Positions 10,433 to 20,424 of a stretch of DNA of 64,000 bases are shown here, in pieces. Origin of the DNA: Algoriphagus sp. CAU 1675 (GTDB lineage Bacteria > Bacteroidota > Bacteroidia > Cytophagales > Cyclobacteriaceae); contig NZ_JARHUI010000004.1 in the NCBI RefSeq assembly GCF_029222925.1, positions 467,044-531,043 of the forward strand. Reading direction: 5' to 3'. The position numbers were made by a program, and so were the translations under genes. The notes under the pieces were generated by a model. It was not told where the DNA came from and did no database searches. It saw only the letters and a program-made list of their open reading frames with translations. The first letter of the stretch is position 1, and every line of letters begins with the position of its first letter.

Positions 10433-10469
10433 AAGGAGGGGGTGCTTTTTCAGGCTCTCCCTCCTTTTT
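10433..10469 (+). terminator. Terminator after CocE-type hydrolase
   Basis: AAGGAGGG pairs with CCCTCCTT across an 18-base loop and is followed by T5. It lies 28 bases after the stop codon. Confidence 0.65.
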
Positions 10470-10613
10470 ATCAAAATTTATCAATCAAAAACCACTTTGA
10501 TTCAATTAATCAGGGTATTTACCCTTTTATCATATTTTTTATTTTTTAAATCATAAAACAACAATGGATTGACTGATTTTTAGGAAATTTAGTTAAACCA
10601 AATTTCAACTTTT

Positions 10614-13592
10614 ATGAACAGATTTTACAAACCTTTACTAACCTTAGCCTTCTTTTGGCTATCGGTTGGCTGGGCCTGGGCACAGTATTCCGTAACAGGA
10701 ACTGTCTCAGATGACCGAACTGGCGAACCACTCATTGGTGCGTCCATTCTTTTGAAAGGGACAACAACAGGAACCGTTACAGATTTAGACGGAAATTTTT
10801 CCTTAAGTGTCCCAAACAATGAAGATGCAACTATTGTAGTTTCATCAATCGGCTTCCTTAGCCAGGAGTTCAGTATTTCTCCAAACTTGGGAAAATTGAA
10901 TATCCGATTGAAGCAGGACGCCACCAACCTTGAAGAGGTAGTGGTAACTGGTCTGGCTTCTTCGGTTAAGAGAAGTAACCTAGCCAATGCCGTTTCAACG
11001 GTATCCTCAAAGGATTTAACAGGTACTACTACTATTCAGACAACTGACGGAGCCTTGTATGGAAAAGTAGCAGGTGCCACAATCCGCTCCAACGGTGGTG
11101 CTCCAGGTGGTGGTATGTCTATCCAGCTTCGGGGAATTTCCAGCCTATCGGGAGCTTCTCAACCTTTGATTATTGTGGATGGAGTATACATCAGCAATGC
11201 AACCCAACGAACTGGACGAGCTACAGTATCCGGAGCTGGTGGAAGCAACCAGGATGACGGGGCCAATAGATTAGCTGATTTGAACCCTGCAGATATTGAA
11301 AATATCGAAGTCTTGAAAGGTCCATCTGCTGCCGCCATCTATGGTACTCGGGCCAATGCTGGTGTAATAATTATTACCACCAAAAGAGGCTCTGCGGGAA
11401 GAACGACTGTCTCTCTTTCTCAGGACATTGGTTTCGCTGAACCACTTCGACTTCTTGGTGTAGATGATTGGAGCGAGGAAAAAATCAACTTCTTCTATCC
11501 AGAAGCAAGAAGACCAGTAGAGCTGGAACGCTTTAGAGCAGCACAGGCTTCTGGAAATTTTGTTAATTATGAAGACTTTTTTTACAACAACAAAGCCCTC
11601 TTGCTGAACTCAAGAATCAACGTAACGGGCGGAGACGAAAAGACTAAGTTCTTTGTGTCAGGAAATATCAGCAATGAGGACGGAACTGTAAGAAACACCG
11701 GTTTTGAAAGGTATTCTGTAAGAGCAAATATTGATCATAAAATCAATAACTCAATCAAATTAGGAGTATCCTCAAACTATATCCAATCCAGCACCGACAG
11801 AGGTTTTACAGGAAATCAAAACAATACCGGAGCCAGTATTGGATACAGCATAGCCTATGTTCCTAATTACTTCGATCTGAGAAGAAATACCGATGGAACC
11901 TATCCTGTGAATCCTTATTTTTCAGAAAATCCAGTTGCGGTTACCGATAACGCCACCAACAATTCAGAGGTAAACAGATTTATCCAGGCATTCACATTGG
12001 ATGTTGACCTATTAAAAACAAACAACAGCTTTCTGAAAGCTTCTTTGGCTGGGGGTTTGGACTTCCTTCAAAATCGTACGTTGGTTTACCTTCCTGAATT
12101 TTTACAGTTCCAAAGGGCTCAAGCAAATCCAGGAGACATCCTGAAAGGCAAACAGGAAAGCTTCAATACAAACTTCCAAGCTGCTCTGGTATACAACTGG
12201 AACCTTGGAAAGGTAAACATGAATTCGCAAGCCGGCTTGGTTCGACTTGACTTTAAAGAGAATGCTTTGTTCAACAGAGGTAGAGGTCTTGTCCCAGGAC
12301 AAACCAACCTGCGACAGGCTGCAATTCAGGAAATCAATCAGGAGTTTACCCAAGAAGTACAAGAAGCAGGTATTTTCCTTCAGCAAGAGGCAAACTTGGA
12401 GGATAAATTGATCGGAACGGTAGGTATACGATGGGACAAGTCAACTTTAAATGGTGATCCTAACCAATTCTATGCGTTCCCAAGAGCATCCATGGCTGTC
12501 AATCTGACCAATTTTGACTTTTGGAGCAGCTCCTTCATCAATCAGTTGAAACCAAGGATAGCCTATGGTGAAACTGCCGGACCCGTTGGATTTGGAGCAA
12601 CCTTCACCCCTCTAGGAGGCACTAACATTGGAGGTTTATTAGGGTCTGTAGTTTCCACTCAAATCGGAAATACCCAAATCAGACCTGAAACAGCAACAGA
12701 ACTTGAATTCGGAGTTGATGCAGGATTCTTCAACAACAGGCTGAGTTTGGAGGCTACCTACTACATCAAAAACACTCAAAATAATATTCAAAACCTGAAT
12801 CTGTCTCCATCCACAGGGGTAAACACAACTCCAAGCAATGAAGCAGAGCTACAAAATAAAGGTATTGAATTGGGTATTTCAGGTACCATTATCGAAAAAA
12901 CAAATCTCAGATGGTTCTCAAGAGTCTTGTTCTGGAAAAATGAAATCGAGATGAAAAGACTGGGAATCCCAACCTACATTTCAGGTGCCTTTGGAGCTGG
13001 TTTGGGAACCTTCCTCTATGCGGAGGGATATTCACCAACCACTATTGTCGGTACTCCCGCCAATGCGGACAACCCCGGTGGTTTTACCATTTGGGGAAAT
13101 TCCCAGCCTGATTTCAACATGTCTTTTTACAATACCCTAAGCATTCTGAAAGGACTTGAGCTTTCATTCTTAATTGATTGGAGACAAGGCGGAGATAATA
13201 TCAACCTTACTTCCTTCCTAACAGATGGAGGAGGAACCACCAATGGATGGTTTGATGATGACAACGGTGACGGGATTCCAAATGGAAGACAGAGGGAACC
13301 AGCTCCTCACAATAATGCAGGTCGATGGGTTCAAGATGCAACCTTTGTTAAAGTCCGCGAAATTGGTCTTTACTACACAATTCCTCGCGCGACAATTTCA
13401 GAATGGTTTGGCAATTCGGTTCAAAATATCCGAGTTGGAGGATCAGTCAACAATGCGTTCTTGTTCACCAATTACGAAGGGTATGATCCGGAAACTTCCA
13501 CTTTCGGAGCACAGGCAGTCGCCAACAACGTTGATATTGCTCCATACCCTACGCCGAGAAGAGTATTCTTTCACCTAACCATTGACTTCTAA
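10614..13592 (+). CDS. SusC/RagA-family TonB-linked outer membrane transporter
   Basis: 992 residues. A signal peptide of ~24 residues (FFWLSVGWAWAQ) is followed by a carboxypeptidase-D regulatory-like domain (~25-110: VTGTVSDDRTGEPLIGASIL, TDLDGNFSL), a short TonB-box-like stretch (LEEVVVTG), the plug (~125-235: DGALYGKVAGATIRSNGGAP, IQLRGISSL, LIIVDGV, IEVLKGPSAAAIYGTRANAG) and a long beta-barrel ending in an aromatic residue (FHLTIDF). It imports oligomers too large for porins, energised by TonB. The SusD partner follows after 12 bases. The substrate is not evident: no glycoside hydrolase or regulator is adjacent. Confidence 0.95.
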   Translation: MNRFYKPLLTLAFFWLSVGWAWAQYSVTGTVSDDRTGEPLIGASILLKGTTTGTVTDLDGNFSLSVPNNEDATIVVSSIGFLSQEFSISPNLGKLNIRLKQDATNLEEVVVTGLASSVKRSNLANAVSTVSSKDLTGTTTIQTTDGALYGKVAGATIRSNGGAPGGGMSIQLRGISSLSGASQPLIIVDGVYISNATQRTGRATVSGAGGSNQDDGANRLADLNPADIENIEVLKGPSAAAIYGTRANAGVIIITTKRGSAGRTTVSLSQDIGFAEPLRLLGVDDWSEEKINFFYPEARRPVELERFRAAQASGNFVNYEDFFYNNKALLLNSRINVTGGDEKTKFFVSGNISNEDGTVRNTGFERYSVRANIDHKINNSIKLGVSSNYIQSSTDRGFTGNQNNTGASIGYSIAYVPNYFDLRRNTDGTYPVNPYFSENPVAVTDNATNNSEVNRFIQAFTLDVDLLKTNNSFLKASLAGGLDFLQNRTLVYLPEFLQFQRAQANPGDILKGKQESFNTNFQAALVYNWNLGKVNMNSQAGLVRLDFKENALFNRGRGLVPGQTNLRQAAIQEINQEFTQEVQEAGIFLQQEANLEDKLIGTVGIRWDKSTLNGDPNQFYAFPRASMAVNLTNFDFWSSSFINQLKPRIAYGETAGPVGFGATFTPLGGTNIGGLLGSVVSTQIGNTQIRPETATELEFGVDAGFFNNRLSLEATYYIKNTQNNIQNLNLSPSTGVNTTPSNEAELQNKGIELGISGTIIEKTNLRWFSRVLFWKNEIEMKRLGIPTYISGAFGAGLGTFLYAEGYSPTTIVGTPANADNPGGFTIWGNSQPDFNMSFYNTLSILKGLELSFLIDWRQGGDNINLTSFLTDGGGTTNGWFDDDNGDGIPNGRQREPAPHNNAGRWVQDATFVKVREIGLYYTIPRATISEWFGNSVQNIRVGGSVNNAFLFTNYEGYDPETSTFGAQAVANNVDIAPYPTPRRVFFHLTIDF

Positions 13593-13604
13593 ACCGGCAT
13601 AACC

Positions 13605-14987
13605 ATGAAAAAGACATTAAAAAACATAGGAAAAGCGATGGCATTTGCCGGAATACTGGCAGCTTGCAATCCACTTCAATTAGACGAAATCCAAGACCCA
13701 AACAACCCTTCTGTAGGTTCGGTCTCCAACAATGCTTCTAGAGAACAAATCCAATTTTTAATTACCGGTTTGGAATCCAGACATCGTGGATATGTAACCA
13801 ATTTATCCCAAGCATGGAACACCTTTGGCAGAGAGGTTTGGTACCTAAATGCCTCAGATCCCCGATTCCAGACAGACTGGTTAGGACAAAATGGAAGAGT
13901 TCCTGACCGTTCTTATTTTGGGTTTGGAAATACAGGAGGTGGCTCCTGGGCTTCTCCTTACCAAGCAATCAAGCAAGCAGAGGTTTTGATAGAGGCTGGT
14001 GCAAACACCAACAACATCCCAGAATCATCCAAAAATGCTGTGGTGGGTTTTGCAAAAACCATACAGGGATACCAATTCATGATTCCTGCAAATTTTGTCT
14101 ATGACAACGGAATTCGAATTGATGTTGCAGACCCCTTAAATCCAGGCCCTTTTGTTCCCTATGCACAGGCCTTAGACGCTATCAAAGGAATCCTAGATGA
14201 GGGAGAGCAAGCCTTAAGTAGTGCAGGATCTGGCTCCTTTCCATTTAGCCTAACCCGAGGGTTTGATGGTTTTAAAACCATTCAGGGACTTCGGCAGGTA
14301 AACAGGGCCATCACAGCAAGACTTAATGCCTATCGAAAGGATTGGCAGGGGGTTTTGACAGCCTTGGATGGATCATTTATGGATTTAAATGGGGATTTGA
14401 ATACAGGTCCTGCCCATCCTTATGGAGCTGCCCCTGATATTTTCAACCCACTTTACTATGTACCCAATGCAGCTATCAATACCATCATTGTAGTCCATCC
14501 ATCCGTCTTGGACGATGCGACTCCAGGCGATTTGAGAGTCGCAACCAAGTTCCTTGAAAGAACAACTCCAGTGACCGTAACAACTGATGCAGGTGCATTG
14601 GTGGGTACACATCAGGATGCTAGATGGGCTTCCAATACCACATCGATCCCATTTATTAAAAACGAGGAATTGATTTTGTTGAAAGCAGAAGCCCATGCAA
14701 ACTTAAATCAGTTTACAGAGGCCATTGAAGCAATAGACATTATCCGAAATGCTGCTGGACTTGATGACTACTCCGGTCCAGCGACCCAAGATGCCCTAAT
14801 TGACGAGATTCTTTACCAAAGAAGATATTCACTTTGGGCTGAACCTTGGGGTCATAGATGGATAGATGCCCGCAGATATAACAAACTCGATGAAATACCA
14901 ACCAGCTATGATGGAGGAACTATTTTCACACAGTTTCCTCATCCACAGGCTGAGTTGAGCTGGGATCAGTACACTGGTGGGAATTAA
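13605..14987 (+). CDS. SusD/RagB-family outer membrane lipoprotein
   Basis: 460 residues with a lipoprotein signal (GILAAC, Cys21) followed by NPLQLDEIQDPNNPS. It carries the helical TPR-like SusD fold: ITGLESRHRGYV, QAIKQAEVLIEAG, VVGFAKTIQGYQFM, NEELILLKAEAHANLNQ, AIEAIDIIRNAAGL, ILYQRRYSLWAEPWGHRWID and the terminal YDGGTIF...PHPQ pattern. It acts as the surface lid and substrate-binding partner of the SusC transporter encoded immediately upstream. The gap of 12 bases and the shared terminator indicate one operon. The protein is on the short side for SusD. Confidence 0.94.
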   Translation: MKKTLKNIGKAMAFAGILAACNPLQLDEIQDPNNPSVGSVSNNASREQIQFLITGLESRHRGYVTNLSQAWNTFGREVWYLNASDPRFQTDWLGQNGRVPDRSYFGFGNTGGGSWASPYQAIKQAEVLIEAGANTNNIPESSKNAVVGFAKTIQGYQFMIPANFVYDNGIRIDVADPLNPGPFVPYAQALDAIKGILDEGEQALSSAGSGSFPFSLTRGFDGFKTIQGLRQVNRAITARLNAYRKDWQGVLTALDGSFMDLNGDLNTGPAHPYGAAPDIFNPLYYVPNAAINTIIVVHPSVLDDATPGDLRVATKFLERTTPVTVTTDAGALVGTHQDARWASNTTSIPFIKNEELILLKAEAHANLNQFTEAIEAIDIIRNAAGLDDYSGPATQDALIDEILYQRRYSLWAEPWGHRWIDARRYNKLDEIPTSYDGGTIFTQFPHPQAELSWDQYTGGN

Positions 14988-15021
14988 TCAATCCACCTGA
15001 TTAGCTACCTCATCTAATACT

Positions 15022-15055
15022 AGCCCTCATTGTTATTTCAATGAGGGCTTTTTTT
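15022..15055 (+). terminator. Terminator of the SusC/SusD operon
   Basis: AGCCCTCATTG and CAATGAGGGCT form a perfect 11-bp stem around TTATTT, followed by T-rich sequence, 35 bases after the SusD stop. Confidence 0.92.
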
Positions 15056-15177
15056 ACATTTCCATTATCTAAAACTACACGAGTATCTAGTTTAGAAACC
15101 ATTCCAAATGGTCTTTGAATTTTATTTTTTTTAAGCGAAATCCGAACCTGGAAAGGAATATTCCTGTTCCTTCCCGA

Positions 15178-15185
15178 TACCTTTG
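15178..15185 (+). promoter_or_regulatory. Bacteroidota -7 box before MFS exporter
   Basis: TACCTTTG matches TAnnTTTG, 23 bases before the TTG start used for the transporter. The short distance supports that start. Confidence 0.45.
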
Positions 15186-15207
15186 TAAGCCTTAAGCCTC
15201 ATTTCCT

Positions 15208-16437
15208 TTGAACCAGCCCACACGCAAACGCGATTATTTTAAGAAAGTATTGGTTTTGGGGGCTCTATGTACCATCAGTCCCTTTTCCATAGACATGTAT
15301 TTACCGGGATTTCCAGAGATGGCCAAAGACCTTGAAACCCCCATCTCCAATATCCAATTGTCGCTGACTGCCTACTTGGTTGGAATTGCAATTGGTCAGT
15401 TATTTTATGGTCCCCTTCTGGACAAATATGGGCGAAAGAAACCCCTTTATGTGGGCTTGGGGATTTATATCGTAGCTTCTGTGGGATGTGCCTTATCCCA
15501 ATCGGTTGAAAATCTAATTGTAATGCGATTCCTTCAGGCCATAGGTGGCTGTGCTGGGATGGTTTCTGCCCAGGCGATCGTTAGAGATATTTTTCCTGTT
15601 GGAAAAATTGCCCAAGTATTATCACTTCTGACATTGGTGATTGCGGTTTCTCCGATGGTTGCCCCCACCCTTGGAGGGTATGTCACAGCCTTTTATAATT
15701 GGCATTGGGTATTTATTATTTTGGCTGTTTTGACCCTGATCATCTGGATAGGGTCAATTTGGGTACTTCCTGATGGTGCAGACCCTGACAAGCAGATTTC
15801 TCTCCGCCCCACCCAAGTATGGAACAACTACAATTTAGTCCTACACAACAGACAGTTTCTTGTTTACATGTTAGTAGGTGGTTTGGCTGGTGCTGCTCCT
15901 TTTGCCTATATCGCGAGTTCTGCGGACGTCTTTATGAACATGTATGGAGTAAGTGAACAAACCTATGGATGGATTTTCGGAATCTTGGCTTTTGCCATGA
16001 TTGGTTCCACTCAACTCAACCATTTCTTACTTCGTAAGTACAAAAGCCAACAGATCATCAATTTCTCCCTTCACTACCAAGTCATCGCTGGTATGGTGCT
16101 CGTAATAGGAACCTATACCCAGATGTTCAATGTATACACTTTGGTTGGTTTGATGTTCCTGTTTCTGACAGCACACGGACTTAATAGCCCAAATACGGCA
16201 GCATTGTCCATGGAACCCTTTTACCGCAATGCTGGAAGTGCCTCTGCCCTATTGGGAAGTATGCGCATGGCAATTGGAGGAGTAGTTTCGGCAATAGTTA
16301 GCTTTTTCCACGATGGAACCGCAATGCCCATGGTCTTGGGGATGGCGGGATGTGCTCTGGCAGGTTTTATCATCCTAAAAGCCGACCAACATATCCCTGG
16401 ATCTATCAGCCGACAGTGGTCTGGTTCCACAGTTTAA
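15208..16437 (+). CDS. MFS multidrug efflux transporter, Bcr/CflA type
   Basis: 409 residues and twelve predicted helices. The first helix carries the DHA1/Bcr signature (SPFSIDMYLPGFPEMAKDL). The loop 2-3 MFS motif is GPLLDKYGRKKPL, and helix 4 to 5 has RFLQAIGGCAGMVSAQAIVRD and SPMVAPTLGGYV, all typical of Bcr/CflA drug-proton antiporters of the inner membrane. The start is a TTG at 15208: no earlier ATG exists in frame and the next methionine would cut off helix 1. A TAnnTTTG box lies just upstream. Likely substrates are drugs or small metabolites; none can be named from sequence. Confidence 0.9.
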   Translation: MNQPTRKRDYFKKVLVLGALCTISPFSIDMYLPGFPEMAKDLETPISNIQLSLTAYLVGIAIGQLFYGPLLDKYGRKKPLYVGLGIYIVASVGCALSQSVENLIVMRFLQAIGGCAGMVSAQAIVRDIFPVGKIAQVLSLLTLVIAVSPMVAPTLGGYVTAFYNWHWVFIILAVLTLIIWIGSIWVLPDGADPDKQISLRPTQVWNNYNLVLHNRQFLVYMLVGGLAGAAPFAYIASSADVFMNMYGVSEQTYGWIFGILAFAMIGSTQLNHFLLRKYKSQQIINFSLHYQVIAGMVLVIGTYTQMFNVYTLVGLMFLFLTAHGLNSPNTAALSMEPFYRNAGSASALLGSMRMAIGGVVSAIVSFFHDGTAMPMVLGMAGCALAGFIILKADQHIPGSISRQWSGSTV

Positions 16438-16522
16438 CATCCTAAACTTTCGGATTATTTTGCACAGGAAAGATCCTGCATACATACTTGGAAGAAGCTT
16501 CCCTGAAATCCCCATTTTCTAT

Positions 16523-16530
16523 TAATTTTG
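16523..16530 (+). promoter_or_regulatory. Bacteroidota -7 box before valS
   Basis: TAATTTTG matches TAnnTTTG and ends 24 bases before the ATG at 16555. It overlaps an earlier in-frame TTG, which therefore cannot be the start. Confidence 0.5.
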
Positions 16531-16554
16531 CCCCTTCAATTAAAAAATCTGAGT

Positions 16555-19188
16555 ATGTCTATTGCCAGCAAATACGATCCGGCTTCGGCTGAGGCCAAAT
16601 GGTATGCCTACTGGATGGAGCACAAATTTTTCTCCTCCAAAATTGATCCTGAAAAGGAACCTTACACCATAGTCATCCCTCCGCCAAACGTCACCGGAGT
16701 CCTTCACATGGGGCATATGCTAAACAATACCATTCAGGATGTATTGATCCGCCGCGCCAGAATGCAGGGGAAAAATGCCTGTTGGGTACCGGGAACAGAC
16801 CATGCTTCCATCGCTACAGAGGCGAAAGTGGTCAACATGCTCAAAGAAAAAGGAATTGACAAAAAAGACCTTTGCAGGGAAGATTTCCTGAAATATGCTT
16901 GGGAATGGAAAGAAAAATACGGAGGAATTATCCTCGAGCAGCTAAAGAAACTAGGAGCTTCCTGTGATTGGGACCGGACAGCCTTTACCATGGATCCGGG
17001 ACTGAGTGACGCTGTGATTTCTGTATTTGTAGATCTTTACCGAAAAGGAAAAATCTATCGTGGAATCCGTATGGTCAATTGGGACCCAAAAGGCCAAACT
17101 GCCCTTTCCGATGATGAGGTGATCATGAAAGAGGTGGCATCCAAATTATACTACATTAAGTATAAGATCGAAGGAACGGAAGACCAATTCTTAACCATTG
17201 CGACCACCCGTCCAGAAACCATCATGGCAGACTCAGCCATCTGTATCAATCCGAATGACCCAAGATTTACCCACCTAAAAGGTAAGAAGGCCATCATTCC
17301 ACTGATCAACCGGACTGTTCCTATCATTGAGGATGAATATGTAGACATGGAGTTTGGTACAGGTTGCCTGAAAGTAACCCCAGCCCACGATATCAATGAT
17401 TACGAATTGGGGGTAAAACACAAGCTGGAAGTCATTGACATCCTAAACGACAATGGGACCTTGAATGAAAAGGCCCAAATTCTGGTTGGTGAGGACCGCT
17501 TCGTAGCCCGAAAGAAAATTGGAAAATTACTGGAGGAAGTCGGTCAACTCGAAAAAATAGAAGAGTACAAATCCAACGTAGGCCATTCTGAAAGAACTGA
17601 TGCAGTGGTTGAGCCAAAGCTTTCCCTGCAATGGTTCCTTGAAATGAAGGAAATCACCAAACCTGCACTGAAGGCCGTGATGGAAGATGATATTCAACTC
17701 CATCCTCCTAAGTTTAAAAACATGTACCGGGCATGGATGGAAAACGTCCGCGACTGGTGTATTTCCAGACAGCTTTGGTGGGGACATAGAATCCCGGCAT
17801 ATTACCTTCCAAATGGAGAGTTTGTAGTGGCTAAAACCGCTGAAGAAGCCCTTGAATTAGCAAATAGCCAATTTAATACTCAATATTCTTTGGCTGACTT
17901 AAGACAGGATGAGGATGTATTGGACACTTGGTTCAGTTCTTGGTTATGGCCAATTTCGGTATTTGACACGGATGTATTTACCACCGGTCAGCCCAATGAG
18001 GAACTCAAGTATTACTACCCAACCAATGACCTGGTCACCGCACCTGAGATTTTATTTTTCTGGGTAGCAAGAATGATCATCGCTGGGTACGAATACATGG
18101 ACGAACTTCCCTTCAAAAATGTGTACCTAACTGGGATTGTTAGGGACAAGCTTGGAAGGAAAATGTCCAAATCACTGGGCAACTCTCCAGATCCTCTTGA
18201 CCTGATTGCCCAATACGGTGCAGACGGGGTGAGGACGGGCATGCTTTTCTCCTCCCCTGCAGGTAATGACCTACCTTTCGATGAAAAACTCGTCGAGCAG
18301 GGCCGAAACTTTGCCAACAAAATCTGGAATGCCTTCCGTTTGGTCAAAGGTTGGGAAGTAGATTCTTCTCTTGACGGTTCGGCAAATGCCGCCAGTATGG
18401 AGTGGTTTAAAAACCGATTCAACCAAGCTTTGGGAGAAATCAATGAGCATTTCGAGAAATTCAGAATTTCCGATGCCTTGATGACTACCTACAAACTGGT
18501 ATGGGATGATTTCTGCTCTTGGTATCTGGAAATGATCAAGCCTGGCTATCAGCAACCGATTGACCAGAAGACCTACGATCAAACGATCCAGTATTTTGAA
18601 GGAATTCTGAAGCTTTTACATCCTTTTATGCCATTCCTTTCCGAGGAAATTTGGCACCAGATTAAAGAAAGAAGTGTAGAAGAATCCTTGATCATCTCTT
18701 CTTGGCCGGAAGCAAAAGGATTTGACAATACGATAATCGAAGAAGCAGCTCAGATATTCGAGGTGGTTTCCCAAGTCAGAAACCTCAGAGCATCCAAAGG
18801 TATGTCTCCAAAAGAGGCTTTGGACCTGACCGTCAACACGAAGAACAAGGATTTATATCAGGGTTTCGAAACGGTACTGACCAAATTGGCCAATCTTTCC
18901 TCTCTTTCTTTCGGAGAAAAAGTGGAAAACGCCATGAGTTTCGTAGTTAAGGCCGACGAATGCTTTATCCCAATGGGTGATTCCATAAATATTGAAGAGG
19001 AGAAAGCTTCTATCGAGAAGGAAATCGAATATACAAAAGGCTTTTTGGCCTCCGTAATGAAGAAGCTAAGCAATGAGCGATTTGTGAGCGGAGCCCCGGC
19101 TCAGGTAGTGGAAATGGAAAAGAAAAAACAGGCTGATGCGGAAGCAAAAATTAAGGCCTTGGAAGAAAGCCTAGCAAAATTGGGCTAA
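16555..19188 (+). CDS. valS: Valine--tRNA ligase
   Basis: 877 residues from ATG 16555. Class I synthetase that charges tRNA-Val in the cytoplasm. The HIGH-type motif is HMGH within [18 protein letters not shown], and KMSKS appears in [19 protein letters not shown]. The CP1 editing domain ([38 protein letters not shown]) is complete. The anticodon-binding domain ([17 protein letters not shown]) and a C-terminal coiled-coil arm ([18 protein letters not shown]...) follow, as in bacterial ValRS. Single gene with its own promoter box and terminator. Confidence 0.98.
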   Translation: MSIASKYDPASAEAKWYAYWMEHKFFSSKIDPEKEPYTIVIPPPNVTGVLHMGHMLNNTIQDVLIRRARMQGKNACWVPGTDHASIATEAKVVNMLKEKGIDKKDLCREDFLKYAWEWKEKYGGIILEQLKKLGASCDWDRTAFTMDPGLSDAVISVFVDLYRKGKIYRGIRMVNWDPKGQTALSDDEVIMKEVASKLYYIKYKIEGTEDQFLTIATTRPETIMADSAICINPNDPRFTHLKGKKAIIPLINRTVPIIEDEYVDMEFGTGCLKVTPAHDINDYELGVKHKLEVIDILNDNGTLNEKAQILVGEDRFVARKKIGKLLEEVGQLEKIEEYKSNVGHSERTDAVVEPKLSLQWFLEMKEITKPALKAVMEDDIQLHPPKFKNMYRAWMENVRDWCISRQLWWGHRIPAYYLPNGEFVVAKTAEEALELANSQFNTQYSLADLRQDEDVLDTWFSSWLWPISVFDTDVFTTGQPNEELKYYYPTNDLVTAPEILFFWVARMIIAGYEYMDELPFKNVYLTGIVRDKLGRKMSKSLGNSPDPLDLIAQYGADGVRTGMLFSSPAGNDLPFDEKLVEQGRNFANKIWNAFRLVKGWEVDSSLDGSANAASMEWFKNRFNQALGEINEHFEKFRISDALMTTYKLVWDDFCSWYLEMIKPGYQQPIDQKTYDQTIQYFEGILKLLHPFMPFLSEEIWHQIKERSVEESLIISSWPEAKGFDNTIIEEAAQIFEVVSQVRNLRASKGMSPKEALDLTVNTKNKDLYQGFETVLTKLANLSSLSFGEKVENAMSFVVKADECFIPMGDSINIEEEKASIEKEIEYTKGFLASVMKKLSNERFVSGAPAQVVEMEKKKQADAEAKIKALEESLAKLG

Positions 19189-19206
19189 TCCATTATCAAA
19201 GGATAT

Positions 19207-19240
19207 AAAAAAAACCGAAGCCTTACAGCTTCGGTTTTTT
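19207..19240 (+). terminator. Terminator of valS
   Basis: AAAAAACCGAAGC pairs with GCTTCGGTTTTTT around CTTACA, 18 bases after the valS stop. Confidence 0.93.
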
Positions 19241-19303
19241 GTTTTAAATCGAACTTTGGAACTGGACACACGGCTAAAACAGAGGCTTGAATTATCCTGT
19301 ATT

Positions 19304-19543
19304 TCAACCCATTAACTTGACTATAAGAAGCATAAAAAGCACGCAACTTATTATCCCAATTACAATGTTTGAAACTCCAGTAGAAAATAAATCAATCCCA
19401 TTTTTTGAACCTCCTCCTGCATAATAAAACCTGACAGTTTTTACTTTTTTCCCTTTGAAGAAATTGAATGGTGAAATAATCAACCATTTGACAAGAGCTC
19501 CAATCCACTCTAAAATCAAGGAGGAAAAAATATTTTCAATCAT
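19304..19543 (-). CDS. Small two-helix membrane protein, unknown
   Basis: 79 residues. Two hydrophobic stretches (LILEWIGALVKWLIISPF and SNIVIGIISCVLFMLLIVKL) flank a basic, glycine-containing loop (FKGKKVKTVRFYYAGGGSKNG). No family recognised. Its ATG overlaps the stop of the upstream DUF1080 gene by 4 bases (ATGA), which supports translation as the second gene of a two-gene unit. Coding status is inferred mainly from this overlap and from the membrane-like composition. Confidence 0.6.
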   Translation of the reverse strand: MIENIFSSLILEWIGALVKWLIISPFNFFKGKKVKTVRFYYAGGGSKNGIDLFSTGVSNIVIGIISCVLFMLLIVKLMG

Positions 19544-20352
19544 TTTTCATGTTCTCGAATCTTAATTTCTCTAAACAAAACCCCTTGTCCCTCACTTTGC
19601 AATCCTATATATCCAGACTTTAATGGGGTTCCGTCAACCTTATAAGCAGGATCATAGCGGTTAGCTACTCCCCCACCGACCTGTGGGAATTTATAAGTCA
19701 AAACCGTATCTCCATTGACCAGATGATGGACAATGGAATCCTCATAAACAATCAAGTCTGCCTTCACCCACTCATCCCATTGGAAAGTTGGAGCACTGGA
19801 ATTGATGCAATGTCTCTCATCGATTTTTCCTTCAAATTCCACATCCGTACCCGGAGAACACATATTCCCTGTGGGTCTAGGAACTCCCTCTTCCTCTTCA
19901 GCATACATCTGCCATTCTACAGAAATTGGCCAATCCTGTTCTTTCAAAATTGTCTCAGGAGCCTGGGAATGAAACATCACACCAGAATTTCTATACGTAT
20001 AATTCGGCGCATCTTCCAACCACTGATCCGTAAATCTATACTCCCATTTTAAATGAAATGATGAAAAGGGCTTTTCATAAAACAAATGACCATAACGCTC
20101 CTCAAATGAACCATACTCATCGTAATTCACCTCAATAGCACCATCTTTGACTCGAAAAGTACTCGCATAATTATCCCCGACATCGTGGTGATGGATCTTG
20201 GGAATCCAGCCTTCTAAATCCTTCCCGTTAAACAAAACCTTCCATTCTGATCGGCTAGGCACCAACCATCTAGAGGATTCATTAACTCGAAAGAACATAA
20301 AAAACAATACTAAAAGTAAACAAGCCGAAGTGAGATAAAGAGCCTTTTTCAA
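19540..20352 (-). CDS. 3-keto-disaccharide hydrolase domain (DUF1080) protein, membrane-anchored
   Basis: 270 residues. An N-terminal hydrophobic helix (LTSACLLLVLFFMFF) serves as signal or anchor. Residues ~35-268 carry the DUF1080 / PF06439 concanavalin-like fold: WKVLFNGKDLEGWIP, STFRVKDGAIEVNYDEYG, GHLFYEKPFSSFHLKWEYRF, NSGVMFHSQAP, SVEWQMYAEEE, GYIGLQSEGQGVLFREIKIR. The family includes hydrolases of 3-keto sugars and is abundant in Bacteroidota. It is probably periplasmic. It overlaps the following small membrane gene by 4 bases. No oxidoreductase partner is adjacent. Confidence 0.88.
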   Translation of the reverse strand: MKKALYLTSACLLLVLFFMFFRVNESSRWLVPSRSEWKVLFNGKDLEGWIPKIHHHDVGDNYASTFRVKDGAIEVNYDEYGSFEERYGHLFYEKPFSSFHLKWEYRFTDQWLEDAPNYTYRNSGVMFHSQAPETILKEQDWPISVEWQMYAEEEEGVPRPTGNMCSPGTDVEFEGKIDERHCINSSAPTFQWDEWVKADLIVYEDSIVHHLVNGDTVLTYKFPQVGGGVANRYDPAYKVDGTPLKSGYIGLQSEGQGVLFREIKIREHEK

Positions 20353-20374
20353 TAGTTCATAGGTTTTTGGTTAT

Positions 20375-20410
20375 AAAAAGCCCTCTTGGGTTTTGATATC
20401 ACAAGAGGGC
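20375..20410 (-). terminator. Terminator of the M42 peptidase gene
   Basis: On the minus strand GCCCTCTTG pairs with CAAGAGGGC across a 13-base loop and is followed by T5. It starts 15 bases after the M42 stop and precedes the DUF1080 gene on the same strand. Confidence 0.85.
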
Positions 20411-20424
20411 GATGATAGTATAAA

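Noticed and set aside
10498..10514. TTGATTCAATTAATCAG upstream of the SusC gene as another FNR/CRP box
   Set aside because: The half-sites are 7 bases apart rather than 4, and the region is AT-rich enough for this by chance.
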